A DNA stretch of 64,000 bases from JBBRHQ01 sp963720735. Its GTDB lineage: Bacteria; Actinomycetota; Thermoleophilia; Solirubrobacterales; 70-9. The notes under the pieces were generated by a model. It had not been told where the DNA came from. It was given only the letters and a program-made list of their open reading frames with translations, and did not search any database. Where the stretch lies: NCBI GenBank assembly GCA_963720735.1, contig CAVRGL010000002.1, positions 124,001 through 188,000 on the forward strand. The letters run 5' to 3'. This document shows, one piece after another, positions 41,796 to 51,422 of the stretch (position 1 is its first letter; each line of letters starts with the position of its first letter). The translations under genes and the position numbers were made by a program.

Positions 41796-42956
41796 TCAGT
41801 CAAGGAGCGCGCCGTAGCCGTCAAGGACCGCTCCCGCCATCAGGTCCCAGGAGAGGGTGTCGCGGAAGCGCCGGCCCTGCTCTCGGTCGGGGCCGAGCTC
41901 GAGGCCGCGCTCGAGCGCCGTCCGCAGCCCCTGCTCGCCGCTCTCCGGGGACCAGTAGACACCCCAGTCCCCGAGGTACTCCGAGGTATGGCCGTGGCTC
42001 GTCGTCACCACCCGGCACCCGGCGACGGCGGCCTCGAGGTCGACGAGCGGAGCGACCTCGAACCAGCTGGCTAGGACGTGGAGCCGCGCGACCCCGTAGA
42101 GGGGAAGGATCTGCTCGTGGTTCAGGTCGGTGAGCCAGCGCAGGTGGCGGCTGCCTTCGACGAACTTGCGGAACTCCCGCACATATGCCTGGTGGCGAGA
42201 GTTGGGGGCGCCGACGAAGATCCCCGGGACACCGAGCTGATCGAGCACCCGCGCCACGGTCAGCTGGCCCTTCCTCGCCTCGACCCGGCCGACGCTGAGG
42301 ACGAAGTCCGACGGCAAATCCTTGACCGAGGGTTCCGAGTCGGACCACTCGGCGCCGTTCGGGACCACGAAGTTGGCTCGCGGTGGGGGGTCGATGTCCT
42401 CGTCGAGGGATTCCCGCTCTCCCTTGGCGAGCAGGAACCAGGCGTCGCAGGCGCCGAGGATCTCGCGCTGGCGTCTGGTCACCCCGGTCACCAGCTGGCG
42501 GGTCGCCTCGGGGATCAGCCTCGGGTTGCGGCCGGCAAGATAGAAGTTCCTGAGCCGCTCGAAGCCGTCCTGGCTGGTGATCTCTGCGGCGATCCGGCCG
42601 AAGCCGCCGCGGTCCGAGGCCGGGACCCCGCTCACCCAGCGGCGGCGATGGTGGATCGGGGAGATCACCACCCGCCGGGCGCAGCCTTTGGCGAGCTGCA
42701 GCTGGTGCGCGGTCTCGACGCTCCAATCCAGGTTGGACAGGTGTGCGATGTCGTAGCGCTCTCTCAGCGGCTCCAGCGAAGGGTGGATGACCGCCATACA
42801 GCCCGCGCGGTCGGCGAATTGGGCGTACTCGCGGAGCTGGCGCGCGGCACCACTGACCACGCCCCCGTCATCCTGAGTTCGCACGAAATAGACGACCCGG
42901 AGGTTCTCGACCGCCGGATAATCCCTGCGCGCGGCAAGCTGTTCGCCGAGAAGCAA
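41796..42956 (-). CDS. GT4-type glycosyltransferase
   Basis: 386 residues with a GT-B fold. The donor-binding C-terminal domain has DFVLSVGRVEARKGQLTV, the FVGAPN strand and a variant of the ExxxxE motif in FEVAPLVDLEAAVAG. Cytosolic or peripheral enzyme of the polysaccharide locus. The start is uncertain: the best in-frame choice is TTG 42956, with AGG 11 bases before it. Divergent from the O-antigen ligase copy 1 gene. Sugar donor and acceptor unknown. Confidence 0.82.
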   Translation of the reverse strand: MLLGEQLAARRDYPAVENLRVVYFVRTQDDGGVVSGAARQLREYAQFADRAGCMAVIHPSLEPLRERYDIAHLSNLDWSVETAHQLQLAKGCARRVVISPIHHRRRWVSGVPASDRGGFGRIAAEITSQDGFERLRNFYLAGRNPRLIPEATRQLVTGVTRRQREILGACDAWFLLAKGERESLDEDIDPPPRANFVVPNGAEWSDSEPSVKDLPSDFVLSVGRVEARKGQLTVARVLDQLGVPGIFVGAPNSRHQAYVREFRKFVEGSRHLRWLTDLNHEQILPLYGVARLHVLASWFEVAPLVDLEAAVAGCRVVTTSHGHTSEYLGDWGVYWSPESGEQGLRTALERGLELGPDREQGRRFRDTLSWDLMAGAVLDGYGALLD

Positions 42957-43100
42957 GCTCGATTTCCTGAGATGGATTCCTCTGCGGCTGAGCGTAGTCC
43001 ATATACCCGACTCCCCCCCGGACGACTCGACCGATGCGCCAGAATCAGCAGGCGCAACTGAGCGCCCACCACAGGCGCCGGGTCACTGACCCGAGAGACA

Positions 43101-45137
43101 ATGGGAATCTCCGACTTGCCAGCCCTGAAGACACCCAGAGCCGAGGAGCACCCGCCGGCGCCGGCGGACTCGCGCCAGGGCCCCGGCTCGCCGCCATGGC
43201 GCGACCGGGCCGGCCAGGCGGTGGCGCTGATCTTCCCGGTGGCGCTGATCCTCGGGATCGCCCTGGGCGGGGGCGATCAGGGCGGCTTCGACCTCGCCAC
43301 CCGCCACATCGCCGGGCTGGCGGTGTGGGCGGTGGTGGTCGTGCTGCTGCTCTTCGGGGCCGCCTCGCGGGTGCGGGTCGCAACCCCCCTCTACATCGGC
43401 GCCGGGCTGCTCGGCGTCCTGGCGGCGCTCAGCGCGGTCTCGTCGATCTGGTCGGGCTCGACCGAGCGCAGCGTGATCGAGGCCGACCGCATCCTCGTCT
43501 ACCTGGGCATCCTGATCGCCGCGTTCTTGATCACCCAGACCCCCGCCCGGCGCCAGCGCTTCGCCGAGGGGCTGGCGATCGCGATGGCGACGGTCGCCGT
43601 GGTCGCGGTGGCCAGCCGGCTGCTTCCCGACGTGATCCACATCCCCCAGCCGCCGGAGTGGGGCCCGCGGCTGACCTACCCGCTGGGCTACTGGAACGCC
43701 AACGGGACGATGTTCGCGATCCTCGTGCCGCTGCTTTTGTGGGTCAGCCGCCGCGGCACCCTGGCGGCGCTTCGCCTCGCCGCGGTGGCGGTCACCCCGG
43801 TGGCCCTGCTGGGGCTCTATTTCACCTACTCGCGGGGCGGCCTCGTGGCGCTCTTGGTCGGCACCGTGGCGCTGCTGGCGCTCTCCCGCGACCGGCTGTG
43901 GCTGGGCGCCACCCTGGCGCTGGGGCTGCTGGCGGCGGTGCCGGCGGTGCTCGAGGTGCAAAGCCGCTCCGCCTTAGAGAACGCGCTCAACAGCCCCGCG
44001 GCCACCGATCAGGGCCACAAGGTGCTGGCGATCCTCTGCCTGGGGATCGGCGTCGCGCTGCTCGGTTACGCGGCGCTTCGCTGGCTCGAGCACCGCGAGG
44101 GCAAGCTGACCGTGGCGGCGCTGGCGCTGTCGCGAAACCAGGCGCTCCTGGCGGGGATCGCGATCTTCGCCGTCGTCTTCGCCGCGGTCGTCGCCTTCAC
44201 CCTGGGCCCGCGGGCCTGGGATCAGTTCTCGCGCAACGACCTGCGGCTCGGCAACCAGCCCGCCAACCACTTCACCGACTTCGCCGGCTCGGGGCGCCGC
44301 GACTTCTACCGCGTCGCGATCCACGCCTTCGAGGACCGCCCCCTGCTCGGCGACGGCGCCGGCTCTTATGAGTTCAGCTGGGAGAAGCGGCGCTCGATCG
44401 ACCTGCCGGTCAAAGACGCCCACTCGCTCTATCTGGAGTCCTTCGCCGAGCTCGGCCTTCTCGGTGGGCTCCTGGTGCTGGGGCTGATCGGATCGCTGCT
44501 GGCGATCTCGCTGCGGGCCTGGCAGCGGGCCGCGGGGCTCGAGCGGGAGCGATCGGCTCCGCTTTGGGCGGCGATGGCCGCCTTCGCGGTCGCCGTCGCC
44601 TTCGACTGGTTCTGGGAGCTGCCGGGACTGGGGGCGGTCTTCTTTGCGGGCGCCGGCGCCCTGCTCGCGCTCCGCTCGGCCCAGCTGGGGGCCTCCGAGC
44701 GGGCAGCGGGGGCTCCTGACGAGGGACGCCGCTACGGGCTGGTCGCGGTCGGGCTGATCGCCGCCTGGGTCTCGGCCGCGGCGCTGATCGCCCCGCTTCT
44801 GGTCGACCGCGAGATCAGCGCCTCGCAGTCCGCCGCCGCCTCGGGCGAGCTGGCCACGGCGAGGAACCACGCCGAGAACGCCCGCTCGATCGAGCCCTGG
44901 GCCGCCTCGCCCTACGTGCAGCTGGGGCTGCTCGATGAGCTGAGCGGGGACTACGGCGCCGCGACGCGGCGCTTCGGCGATGCGATCGAGCGCGAGGACG
45001 GCAACTGGCAGCTCTACTACCTGCGCGCCCGCGCCGAGCGCGAGGCGGGCCGCCACGCGGCCGCCGCCGCCGACCTGGCCACGGCGCGGCGGCTCAACCC
45101 CCTCGACCCGCTGCTGGCCGGCGGCAAGGGCGGCTAG
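43101..45137 (+). CDS. O-antigen ligase / polymerase (Wzy/WaaL type) with C-terminal TPR, copy 1
   Basis: 678 residues. About 12 transmembrane helices with the large periplasmic loop typical of Wzy_C proteins; conserved points are LYFTYSRGGLVALL, GDGAGSYEF and AHSLYLESFAELGLLG. A soluble C-terminal part of about 100 residues contains TPR-like helices (AASGELATARNHAENARSIE, YYLRARAEREAGRH). Moves or polymerises lipid-linked glycan at the outer membrane face. From base 43111 the gene is part of the 3,684-bp direct repeat; this copy keeps its own ATG and leader. Confidence 0.9.
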   Translation: MGISDLPALKTPRAEEHPPAPADSRQGPGSPPWRDRAGQAVALIFPVALILGIALGGGDQGGFDLATRHIAGLAVWAVVVVLLLFGAASRVRVATPLYIGAGLLGVLAALSAVSSIWSGSTERSVIEADRILVYLGILIAAFLITQTPARRQRFAEGLAIAMATVAVVAVASRLLPDVIHIPQPPEWGPRLTYPLGYWNANGTMFAILVPLLLWVSRRGTLAALRLAAVAVTPVALLGLYFTYSRGGLVALLVGTVALLALSRDRLWLGATLALGLLAAVPAVLEVQSRSALENALNSPAATDQGHKVLAILCLGIGVALLGYAALRWLEHREGKLTVAALALSRNQALLAGIAIFAVVFAAVVAFTLGPRAWDQFSRNDLRLGNQPANHFTDFAGSGRRDFYRVAIHAFEDRPLLGDGAGSYEFSWEKRRSIDLPVKDAHSLYLESFAELGLLGGLLVLGLIGSLLAISLRAWQRAAGLERERSAPLWAAMAAFAVAVAFDWFWELPGLGAVFFAGAGALLALRSAQLGASERAAGAPDEGRRYGLVAVGLIAAWVSAAALIAPLLVDREISASQSAAASGELATARNHAENARSIEPWAASPYVQLGLLDELSGDYGAATRRFGDAIEREDGNWQLYYLRARAEREAGRHAAAAADLATARRLNPLDPLLAGGKGG

Positions 45138-46794
45138 GGCCGGGCGCGGGGGAGGTCCTGCAAACGGGGCGCAAACCGCTACGTTGAGTCGAGGAGGAGA
45201 TGCTCTGACAGCCAAGCCGCAGGCGACACAGGGGGCAAAGTCGGCTGCCCCCGAGCCGCCGCCGACCCGCGCCCCCGGGGCCCCGAGCCCCGAAGCGCCG
45301 CCGAGCCCGGCGCCGCCGCGCCCTGCGGGCACCGACGGCGCCGCCGCCGAGCCTGCCCCGCCGCGGGTGCGCCGCCGCGCGGCCGGCGCCCTGGGGCTGG
45401 GGCAGGCGGGGGCGCAGGGGGCGCGGCGGCGCGGCTCGGTGCTTCGCCGCCTGCTCGCCCTGGGCGACTGGACGGTGCTGATCACCGCGCTTTGCCTGGC
45501 CACGGCCGCCACCGCGACGATCGACGTCGCCACCCTGTTCTGGGCGCTTTTGGCCAGCCCGATCTGGATCCTCGTCTTCAAGCTCCACGGGCTCTATGAC
45601 AACGATCACCGCCGCATCCGCCACAGCACCCTGGATGAGCTCGGGGCGCTGACCTCAGCCTGCATCCTGGGGACGCTGGCGATCGACGGGGTGCTGGAGC
45701 TCTCCCCGGCCGGCTCGCTCACGGCCAAGGCGGCGATCGCCCTGGGGGTCGGGGCGCTGATCGGCTGCGCGGTGGTGCGGGGGCTTCTGCGCTCCTCCTG
45801 GAAGTGGCTGGTCGGACCGGCCACCGCGGTGGTCATCGGTCCCCCCGCCCCGGCGGCGCTGATCGCCCGCCGGGTGACCACCCACCCCGAGACCCACCTG
45901 ACCCTGATCGGCTACCTCTCCCCCGCCGCGGCGCCCGACGTCGGCGACCTCAAACGCCTCGGAGCGCCCGATGACATCTCCCGGATCGCCCGCTCCCATC
46001 AGGTCGAGCGGGTGATCGTCACCGAGGAGAACATGACCGAGGCAGCCGCCGAGCAGCTGATCGAGGAGTGCAAGGGAGAGGGGCTGGGGCTGACCTTCCT
46101 GCCCCGCCACCACGGCATCCTGGGGCCGGGGATCGAGCTCAACCGCCTTGCCGAGCTGCCGGTGCTCGACTTCCGCTTCTCAGACCCGCCGCACTCGACG
46201 ATGATGCTGAAGCGGGTCCTCGACGCCGCCGTCTCGGCGCTCGCCCTGCTCTTCTGCCTGCCGCTGTTCGCGGCGATCTCGGTGCTGATCGCACTCGACA
46301 GCGGCCGCCCGGTGCTCTTCCGCCAGCGCCGCGCCGGGCGGATGGGGCGGCCCTTCACCGTGATCAAGTTCCGCACCATGGTCCCCGACGCCGAGGAGCG
46401 GTTGGCCGAGCTGGTCGACCTCTCGGCGCTCGATGAGCCCGCCTTTAAGATCGCCAACGACCCGCGGGTCACCCGGGTCGGGCGGCTGCTTCGCCGCACC
46501 AGCCTCGACGAGCTGCCCCAGCTCCTAAACGTCCTGCGGGGGGAGATGTCGCTGGTCGGCCCCCGTCCCGAGGAGGAGGCGGTCGTCGCCCTCTATGACG
46601 AGCGCCAGCGCGCCCGGCTCTCGATGCGCCCCGGGGTGACCGGGCCGATGCAGGTCTACGGGCGGGGCGATCTGAGCTTCGAGGAGCGCCTCGCGCTGGA
46701 GCGCGACTACCTCGACAACGTCTCGATCACCGGCGACCTGGCGATCCTGCTGCGCACCCCGCGGGCGATGATCCGCGGCGACGGCGCTTATTAG
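43111..46794. repeat. 3,684-bp direct repeat, copy 1 (ligase + sugar transferase)
   Basis: Matches 52585-56268 with a constant offset of 9,474 bases and no gaps. I found two differences: 44627 (A here, G in copy 2) and 44717 (T here, C in copy 2), both silent. The repeat begins in codon 4 of the ligase and ends on the last base of the sugar-transferase stop codon. Confidence 0.95.
45205..46794 (+). CDS. Polyprenyl glycosylphosphotransferase (undecaprenyl-phosphate priming sugar transferase), copy 1
   Basis: Attaches the first sugar-1-phosphate to the lipid carrier. A Pro/Ala-rich N-terminus of about 70 residues is followed by transmembrane helices, a CoA-binding-3-like domain, and the bacterial sugar transferase domain with RQRRAGRMGRPFTVIKFRTM, RRTSLDELPQLLNVLRGEM and SLVGPRPE. 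The start is odd: a strong GAGGAGGAG site (45191-45199) is followed by ATGCTCTGA, a two-codon out-of-frame mini-frame, and the first in-frame start after it is CTG 45205; TTG 45184 lies before the site. 529 residues from CTG. Converges on rmlC 6 bases downstream. Confidence 0.88.
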   Translation: MTAKPQATQGAKSAAPEPPPTRAPGAPSPEAPPSPAPPRPAGTDGAAAEPAPPRVRRRAAGALGLGQAGAQGARRRGSVLRRLLALGDWTVLITALCLATAATATIDVATLFWALLASPIWILVFKLHGLYDNDHRRIRHSTLDELGALTSACILGTLAIDGVLELSPAGSLTAKAAIALGVGALIGCAVVRGLLRSSWKWLVGPATAVVIGPPAPAALIARRVTTHPETHLTLIGYLSPAAAPDVGDLKRLGAPDDISRIARSHQVERVIVTEENMTEAAAEQLIEECKGEGLGLTFLPRHHGILGPGIELNRLAELPVLDFRFSDPPHSTMMLKRVLDAAVSALALLFCLPLFAAISVLIALDSGRPVLFRQRRAGRMGRPFTVIKFRTMVPDAEERLAELVDLSALDEPAFKIANDPRVTRVGRLLRRTSLDELPQLLNVLRGEMSLVGPRPEEEAVVALYDERQRARLSMRPGVTGPMQVYGRGDLSFEERLALERDYLDNVSITGDLAILLRTPRAMIRGDGAY

Positions 46795-46800
46795 GCGCGC

Positions 46801-47358
46801 TCAGAAGGGAAGCGACCCCGCGGCCTCGGCGAGGCTCGGGGCGGAGCGGTCGCGCTCGGACAGCAGCGGCTCCGCCCCGTCCGCGAGGGGCCAGTCGATG
46901 CCGACCTGCGGATCGTCCCAGGCGATCCCCGACTCGGTCTCCGGATCGTAGATGCTGGAGAGCAGATAGGAGACGTCGGCCAGCTCGCTCAGCACGCAGA
47001 AGCCGTGCCCGAACCCCACCGGCACGAAAAGCTGGCGGTGCTGCTCGTCGTCGAGAACGTAGCCCTCCCACTGGCCGAAGGTCTCCGACTCGCGGCGCAG
47101 GTCGACGGCGACGTCGAAGACCGCGCCCCTCACACAGCGCACCAGCTTCGCCTGTCCGGGGCTGGTCTGGAAATGGATGCCGCGCAGGGTGTTGCGGGTA
47201 GAGCGCGAGTGGTTGTGCTGGAGGAATGGGACGTCGATCCCCGCCGCGGCCCAGGAGTCCTCCCGGAAGGTCTCGACCAGGAAGCCCCGGGAGTCGCCGT
47301 GGACCTCCGGCTCGAGCAGCACCAGGCCGTCGAGCCTCGTCTGCAGGGCTCGCGGCAT
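46801..47358 (-). CDS. rmlC: dTDP-4-dehydrorhamnose 3,5-epimerase
   Basis: 185-residue cupin enzyme, third step to dTDP-L-rhamnose. VHGDSRGFLVETFRED, RNTLRGIHFQ (catalytic His) and VPVGFGHGFCVLSE (with the Tyr/His region) are present. ATG 47358 overlaps the rmlB stop as ATGA. Last gene of rmlA-rmlD-rmlB-rmlC. Part of the segment between the two 3.7-kb repeats. Confidence 0.95.
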   Translation of the reverse strand: MPRALQTRLDGLVLLEPEVHGDSRGFLVETFREDSWAAAGIDVPFLQHNHSRSTRNTLRGIHFQTSPGQAKLVRCVRGAVFDVAVDLRRESETFGQWEGYVLDDEQHRQLFVPVGFGHGFCVLSELADVSYLLSSIYDPETESGIAWDDPQVGIDWPLADGAEPLLSERDRSAPSLAEAAGSLPF

Positions 47359-48356
47359 CAGCTGAGGGCTTTGCCGTACTGGCGCAGGTAGTAGTCGCGG
47401 TATTCGCCGGAGCGCAGCGGCTGCCACCACTCGGCGTTGTCGCGATACCAGGAGACGGTCCGCTCGATGCCCTCCTCGAAGGAAACCGCCGCCTTCCAGC
47501 CGAGGCCGATCAGCTTCTCGGAGGCGAGCGAGTAACGACGATCGTGGCCGGGGCGGTCACGCACGTGCTCGATCAGCGAGCGGTCGGCGCCGGTCAGCGA
47601 GATGATCGTCTCGACGACCTCGATGTTCGGAAGCTCGTCCGGCCCGCCGACGTTGTAGGCCTCACCCGCCGCGCCACGGTCGAGCACCAGGTCGATGGCC
47701 GAGGCGAAGTCCTCGACGAACAGCCAGTTCCGCACCTGGGCGCCGTCCCCGTAGACCGGTATCGGGTCGCCGTGGAGCGCGTTGAGGACGACCAGCGGGA
47801 TCAGCTTCTCCGGGTGCTGGCGGGGCCCATAGTTGTTCGAGGCACGGATGATCAGCGAGTCGGTGCCGAAGGTGTGCTGGAAGGCCGAGACGATCAGGTC
47901 CCCGCCGGCCTTCGAGGCGGAGTAGGGCGAGGAGGGATCGAGCGGCGAAGCCTCCGTGAAGGAGCCCTCCTCGATCGAGCCGTAGACCTCGTCGGTTGAG
48001 ATCTGCAGATGCCGGATCCCGAAGTCGCGGGCCGCCTCGAGCAGGACGAAGGTGCCGAAGACGTCAGTGGTGATGAACTCGCCCGGGTTCTCGATAGAGC
48101 GGTCCACGTGCGACTCGGCGGCGAAGTTGACGATCGCATCACAGCCCTCGATCGCGGTCCGCACGGTGGCGGGGTCGCAGATGTCGCCCTCGACCAGCTC
48201 GAACCTCTCGACCGGAAGGCCCTCGAGATTCTCGCGGCGACCCGCGTAGGTGAGCTTGTCGAGGACGCGCACATGGTCCTCCGGGTGCCCGGCCAGGCGG
48301 CGATGGACGAAGTTGGAGCCGATGAACCCAGCTCCGCCGGAGACCAGGAGCTTCAT
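47358..48356 (-). CDS. rmlB: dTDP-glucose 4,6-dehydratase
   Basis: 332-residue extended SDR. NAD loop SGGAGFIGSNF at about 6-16, ISTDEVYGS and the catalytic PYSASKAGGD are present, with RASNNYGPRQHPEKLIP binding the substrate. ATG 48356 overlaps the rmlD stop as ATGA; the longer open frame upstream is not used. Second step of dTDP-L-rhamnose synthesis. Confidence 0.96.
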   Translation of the reverse strand: MKLLVSGGAGFIGSNFVHRRLAGHPEDHVRVLDKLTYAGRRENLEGLPVERFELVEGDICDPATVRTAIEGCDAIVNFAAESHVDRSIENPGEFITTDVFGTFVLLEAARDFGIRHLQISTDEVYGSIEEGSFTEASPLDPSSPYSASKAGGDLIVSAFQHTFGTDSLIIRASNNYGPRQHPEKLIPLVVLNALHGDPIPVYGDGAQVRNWLFVEDFASAIDLVLDRGAAGEAYNVGGPDELPNIEVVETIISLTGADRSLIEHVRDRPGHDRRYSLASEKLIGLGWKAAVSFEEGIERTVSWYRDNAEWWQPLRSGEYRDYYLRQYGKALS

Positions 48357-49213
48357 GCCTTTGCCTGCGTCGCGGACTCGGCTTTGCGCTGGGCCAGGTA
48401 GCCGGCGAGCCCGTCGCGCCACGACGGCAGCAGGATCGCGTGCTCGCGCTGGCTGGCCAGGGCGGAAAGCGCCGGCCTCGGCGCGGGGCGCCCCAGCATC
48501 TCGGTGGTCCCGGAGAGCACCTTGCACTCGATCTGCGCCTGCTCGAAGATCTCGCGGGCGAAGTCGTACCAGGAGCAGTGCCCCTCGGCGGCCATGTGAT
48601 GGATCCCGTAGGAGCCGCCCTCGATCAGGCGGACGATCCCGTAGGCAAGATGCCAGGTGTAGGTCGGCGAGCCGACCTGGTCGCGGACCACCAGCACCTC
48701 GCCGTGATCGGCGGCGAGACGGAGCATCGTCTCGACGAAATTCGCCCCGTTGATCCCGAACAGCCACGAGGAACGGACCACGAAGCTGCGGTCGCTGGCC
48801 GCCGCGGTCGCCTCCTCTCCGGCCAGCTTGGTGCGGCCGTAGGCGGAGAGCGGGGCGGGCTGATCGGTCTCCACGTAGGGGGAGTCCTTGCTGCCGTCGA
48901 AGACGTAGTCGCTCGATACGTAGACGACCTTTGCCTCGACCGCGGCGGCGGCCGCGGCGACGCTGCCGGCCGCGGTGCCGTTGGCCGCCATCGCCGCCGG
49001 CTCCGACTCCTCGGCGCCATCGACGTCGGTCCAGGCGGCGCAGTTGATGACCACGTCGGGGCGCTCGCCGTCAATCCGCCGCGAGACGGCGCCGGCGTCG
49101 GTGACGTCGAGCTCGCGGTGACCGAACCCGACCACCTCGTGCCCTGCGTTCGCAGCCGCGAGAACCACGTCGTGCCCGAGCATCCCGCCCGCTCCTGTGA
49201 CCAGGATCTTCAT
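48353..49213 (-). CDS. rmlD: dTDP-4-dehydrorhamnose reductase
   Basis: 286-residue SDR reducing the 4-keto sugar to dTDP-L-rhamnose with NADPH. Nucleotide loop VTGAGGMLGHD, SSDYVFDGSK and SAYGRTKLAGE (Tyr-Lys pair) are seen. Thirty-one bases follow the rmlA stop; its stop overlaps the rmlB start (ATGA). Final step of the pathway. Confidence 0.95.
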   Translation of the reverse strand: MKILVTGAGGMLGHDVVLAAANAGHEVVGFGHRELDVTDAGAVSRRIDGERPDVVINCAAWTDVDGAEESEPAAMAANGTAAGSVAAAAAAVEAKVVYVSSDYVFDGSKDSPYVETDQPAPLSAYGRTKLAGEEATAAASDRSFVVRSSWLFGINGANFVETMLRLAADHGEVLVVRDQVGSPTYTWHLAYGIVRLIEGGSYGIHHMAAEGHCSWYDFAREIFEQAQIECKVLSGTTEMLGRPAPRPALSALASQREHAILLPSWRDGLAGYLAQRKAESATQAKA

Positions 49214-49244
49214 CGCCCGACCAACGGCTGTGGGGATGCTTCGC

Positions 49245-50312
49245 TCACACGACCTCGATCTCGGAGTTGTCGCCTACCAGCATGCGCAGCGTCTTCGGCA
49301 GCGCCCAGCGCCCGCGGGTGAGGCGGACGTGGCGACCGATCAGGCTGGCCTCCATCCTCGTGCCGAGGTCCTCGATCACCGAGTCGGAGAGGATGATCGA
49401 GTGCTCGATCTCCGAGCGCCTGATCTGGACGCCGCTGCCGACCGAGGTGTAGGGGCCGATGTAGGAGTCCTCGATCCGGGCGCCCGAGCCGATCACCGCC
49501 GGCCCGCGGATCACCGACCCCGCGAGCGAGGCGCCGGCCTCGAGGATCACCCTGCCCTCGACCTTGCAGTTCTCGATCTCGCCCTCGAGGCTGTGCTCGA
49601 TCTCCTCGAGGACCAGCTGGTTCGCCTCGAGCATGTCCTCGAGCCGGCCGGTGTCCTTCCACCAGCCCCTGACCACCTCGGACTCGACCCGGCGGCCGTC
49701 CTCGATCAGGGCCTGGATCGCCTCGGTGATCTCCAGCTCGCCACGCCACGACGGCGAGAGCGCCCGGGCGGCCTCGAAAATCGACGGTCCGAACAGGTAG
49801 ACGCCGACCAGCGCCAGATCGGAGGGAGGGTCCTTCGGCTTCTCGATCAGCCGCACGATCCTCTCGCCCTCCAGCTCGGCGACCCCGTAGGAGCTCGGAT
49901 CGGAGACCCGGGTGAGCAGGATCAGCGCGTCGGGCTTGCTCTCGCGGAAGGTGTCGACCAGGCCGGTGATGCCGTCCCGCAGCAGGTTGTCACCGAGGTA
50001 CATGACGAAGGAAGAGCCACGGAGGAAGTCCTCGGCCGCGAGCACCGCGTGGGCGAGGCCCAGCGGCTCCTCCTGGACGATGAAGGTGATCTCCGCCCCG
50101 AAGGCGGAGCCGTCGCCGACCACCTCGCGGATCTCATCCCCGGTCTGGGGAGCGATGACGATGCCGATCTGGCGCACGCCGGCCTCGACCAGGGCCTCGA
50201 TCCCGTAGAAGAGCACCGGCTTGTTCGCCACCGGGACCAGCTGCTTAGCCGAGGTGTGCGTGATCGGCCGCAGCCTGGTTCCTGCGCCGCCCGAGAGGAT
50301 CAGGCCTTTCAT
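49245..50312 (-). CDS. rmlA: Glucose-1-phosphate thymidylyltransferase, long form
   Basis: 355 residues: nucleotidyltransferase domain with SGGAGTRLRP at 7-16 and a C-terminal left-handed beta-helix (repeated hexapeptide turns from about 245). This is the long RmlA form. ATG 50312 is preferred to ATG 50324 because GGAGG lies 5 bases upstream of it. First gene of the rml unit and divergent from a GT2 gene across 147 bases. Committed step to dTDP-L-rhamnose. Confidence 0.95.
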   Translation of the reverse strand: MKGLILSGGAGTRLRPITHTSAKQLVPVANKPVLFYGIEALVEAGVRQIGIVIAPQTGDEIREVVGDGSAFGAEITFIVQEEPLGLAHAVLAAEDFLRGSSFVMYLGDNLLRDGITGLVDTFRESKPDALILLTRVSDPSSYGVAELEGERIVRLIEKPKDPPSDLALVGVYLFGPSIFEAARALSPSWRGELEITEAIQALIEDGRRVESEVVRGWWKDTGRLEDMLEANQLVLEEIEHSLEGEIENCKVEGRVILEAGASLAGSVIRGPAVIGSGARIEDSYIGPYTSVGSGVQIRRSEIEHSIILSDSVIEDLGTRMEASLIGRHVRLTRGRWALPKTLRMLVGDNSEIEVV

Positions 50313-50459
50313 CGCGTCCTCCATGAGAGTCGCAAGGCTAGCGTTACGACGCGGAGCGGGTGGGGTTCGCGGAATCAGGGATGATGGCCTCCGGCTTTCC
50401 GCAAACCGCGCCTTCCCGTACCCTGCCTACGGCAGCGGGTCGCGCATCCCCAAGGGCTG

Positions 50460-51422
50460 GTGGCCGCCGGTGTGACCGATCCGACTATCTACATTCCCCA
50501 CTGGAACGGAGCCGGGCGATTGCGGCGGGCGCTTGCCAGCCTCGAAGCCCAGACCAGGCCCTGCCGGGTGGTCGTCGTCGACAACGCCTCCGCGGACGGG
50601 TCCCTGCAGCTGCTCGAGCGGGAGTTCCCCTGGGTGGAGGTCGTGCGGATGGATCGCAACGAGGGCTTCGGCGTCGCGCTGAACCGGGCCACGGCTGCGG
50701 TCGAGGGCGACCCGCTGCTCTTCCTCAACGACGACGCCGAATGTGAGCCCGGCTTCGTCGAGGGCATGCTTGCCCGCGCCGACCGCAACGAGATGGTCGC
50801 CGGCGTGCTCCTCCAGGAGGAGCGGCCCGACCTGATCGACTCCGCCGGGATCATCGCCGATGCCGGCACCCTGATGGCCTTCGACTACCTGCACGGCGAG
50901 CCGGTCGAGGCGGCGGAGTGGGTGGAGCCCCCCTTCGGGCCCTCCGGAGGAGCCGCCCTCTACTCGCGGGAGGCGTTCGAGGCGGTGGGCGGCTTCGACG
51001 AGCGCATCTTCCTCTACTACGAGGACCTCGACCTGGCCCTGCGGATGCGAGCCCTCGGCGGCCGCTGCACCCTGGCCAGCGAGGCCCGGGTCACCCACGT
51101 CGGTTCGGCGACCCTCGGTCAACGGACCGGGCAGAAGTACATCCACACCGGCTGGAGCCGCGGGTACATGCTGCGCCGCTACGGGATCATGCGCAGCCCC
51201 GCCAAGCTGATCAAGACGATCTGCTCAGAGGCGGCGGTCTGCGCCGGGCAGGTGCTTCTCGACCACAGCGCCAGGGGAACCGTCGGCCGCTTCAGGGGCT
51301 GGCACGCCGCGGCCGGGCTCGACCAGCGCGAACTGCCGCCCAACGGCCTGGTCGAGCTGTCGCTGAGCGCCCGACTCGCCCGCCGGGTCAGAAGCAGGGT
51401 CCGCCGGCGCCGCCATCACTGA
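50460..51422 (+). CDS. GT2 glycosyltransferase, likely rhamnosyltransferase
   Basis: 320 residues, GT-A fold. VVVDNASADGS, NEGFGVALNRA, LFLNDDAE (the DDx metal motif) and FGPSGGAALYSREAFEAVGGFDERIFLYYEDLDLALRMR are present, close to dTDP-rhamnosyltransferases. GTG start at 50460 (a second GTG at 50472). Adjacent to rmlA, which supplies the likely donor. It converges on the next GT2 gene with a 7-base overlap. Confidence 0.87.
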   Translation: MAAGVTDPTIYIPHWNGAGRLRRALASLEAQTRPCRVVVVDNASADGSLQLLEREFPWVEVVRMDRNEGFGVALNRATAAVEGDPLLFLNDDAECEPGFVEGMLARADRNEMVAGVLLQEERPDLIDSAGIIADAGTLMAFDYLHGEPVEAAEWVEPPFGPSGGAALYSREAFEAVGGFDERIFLYYEDLDLALRMRALGGRCTLASEARVTHVGSATLGQRTGQKYIHTGWSRGYMLRRYGIMRSPAKLIKTICSEAAVCAGQVLLDHSARGTVGRFRGWHAAAGLDQRELPPNGLVELSLSARLARRVRSRVRRRRHH

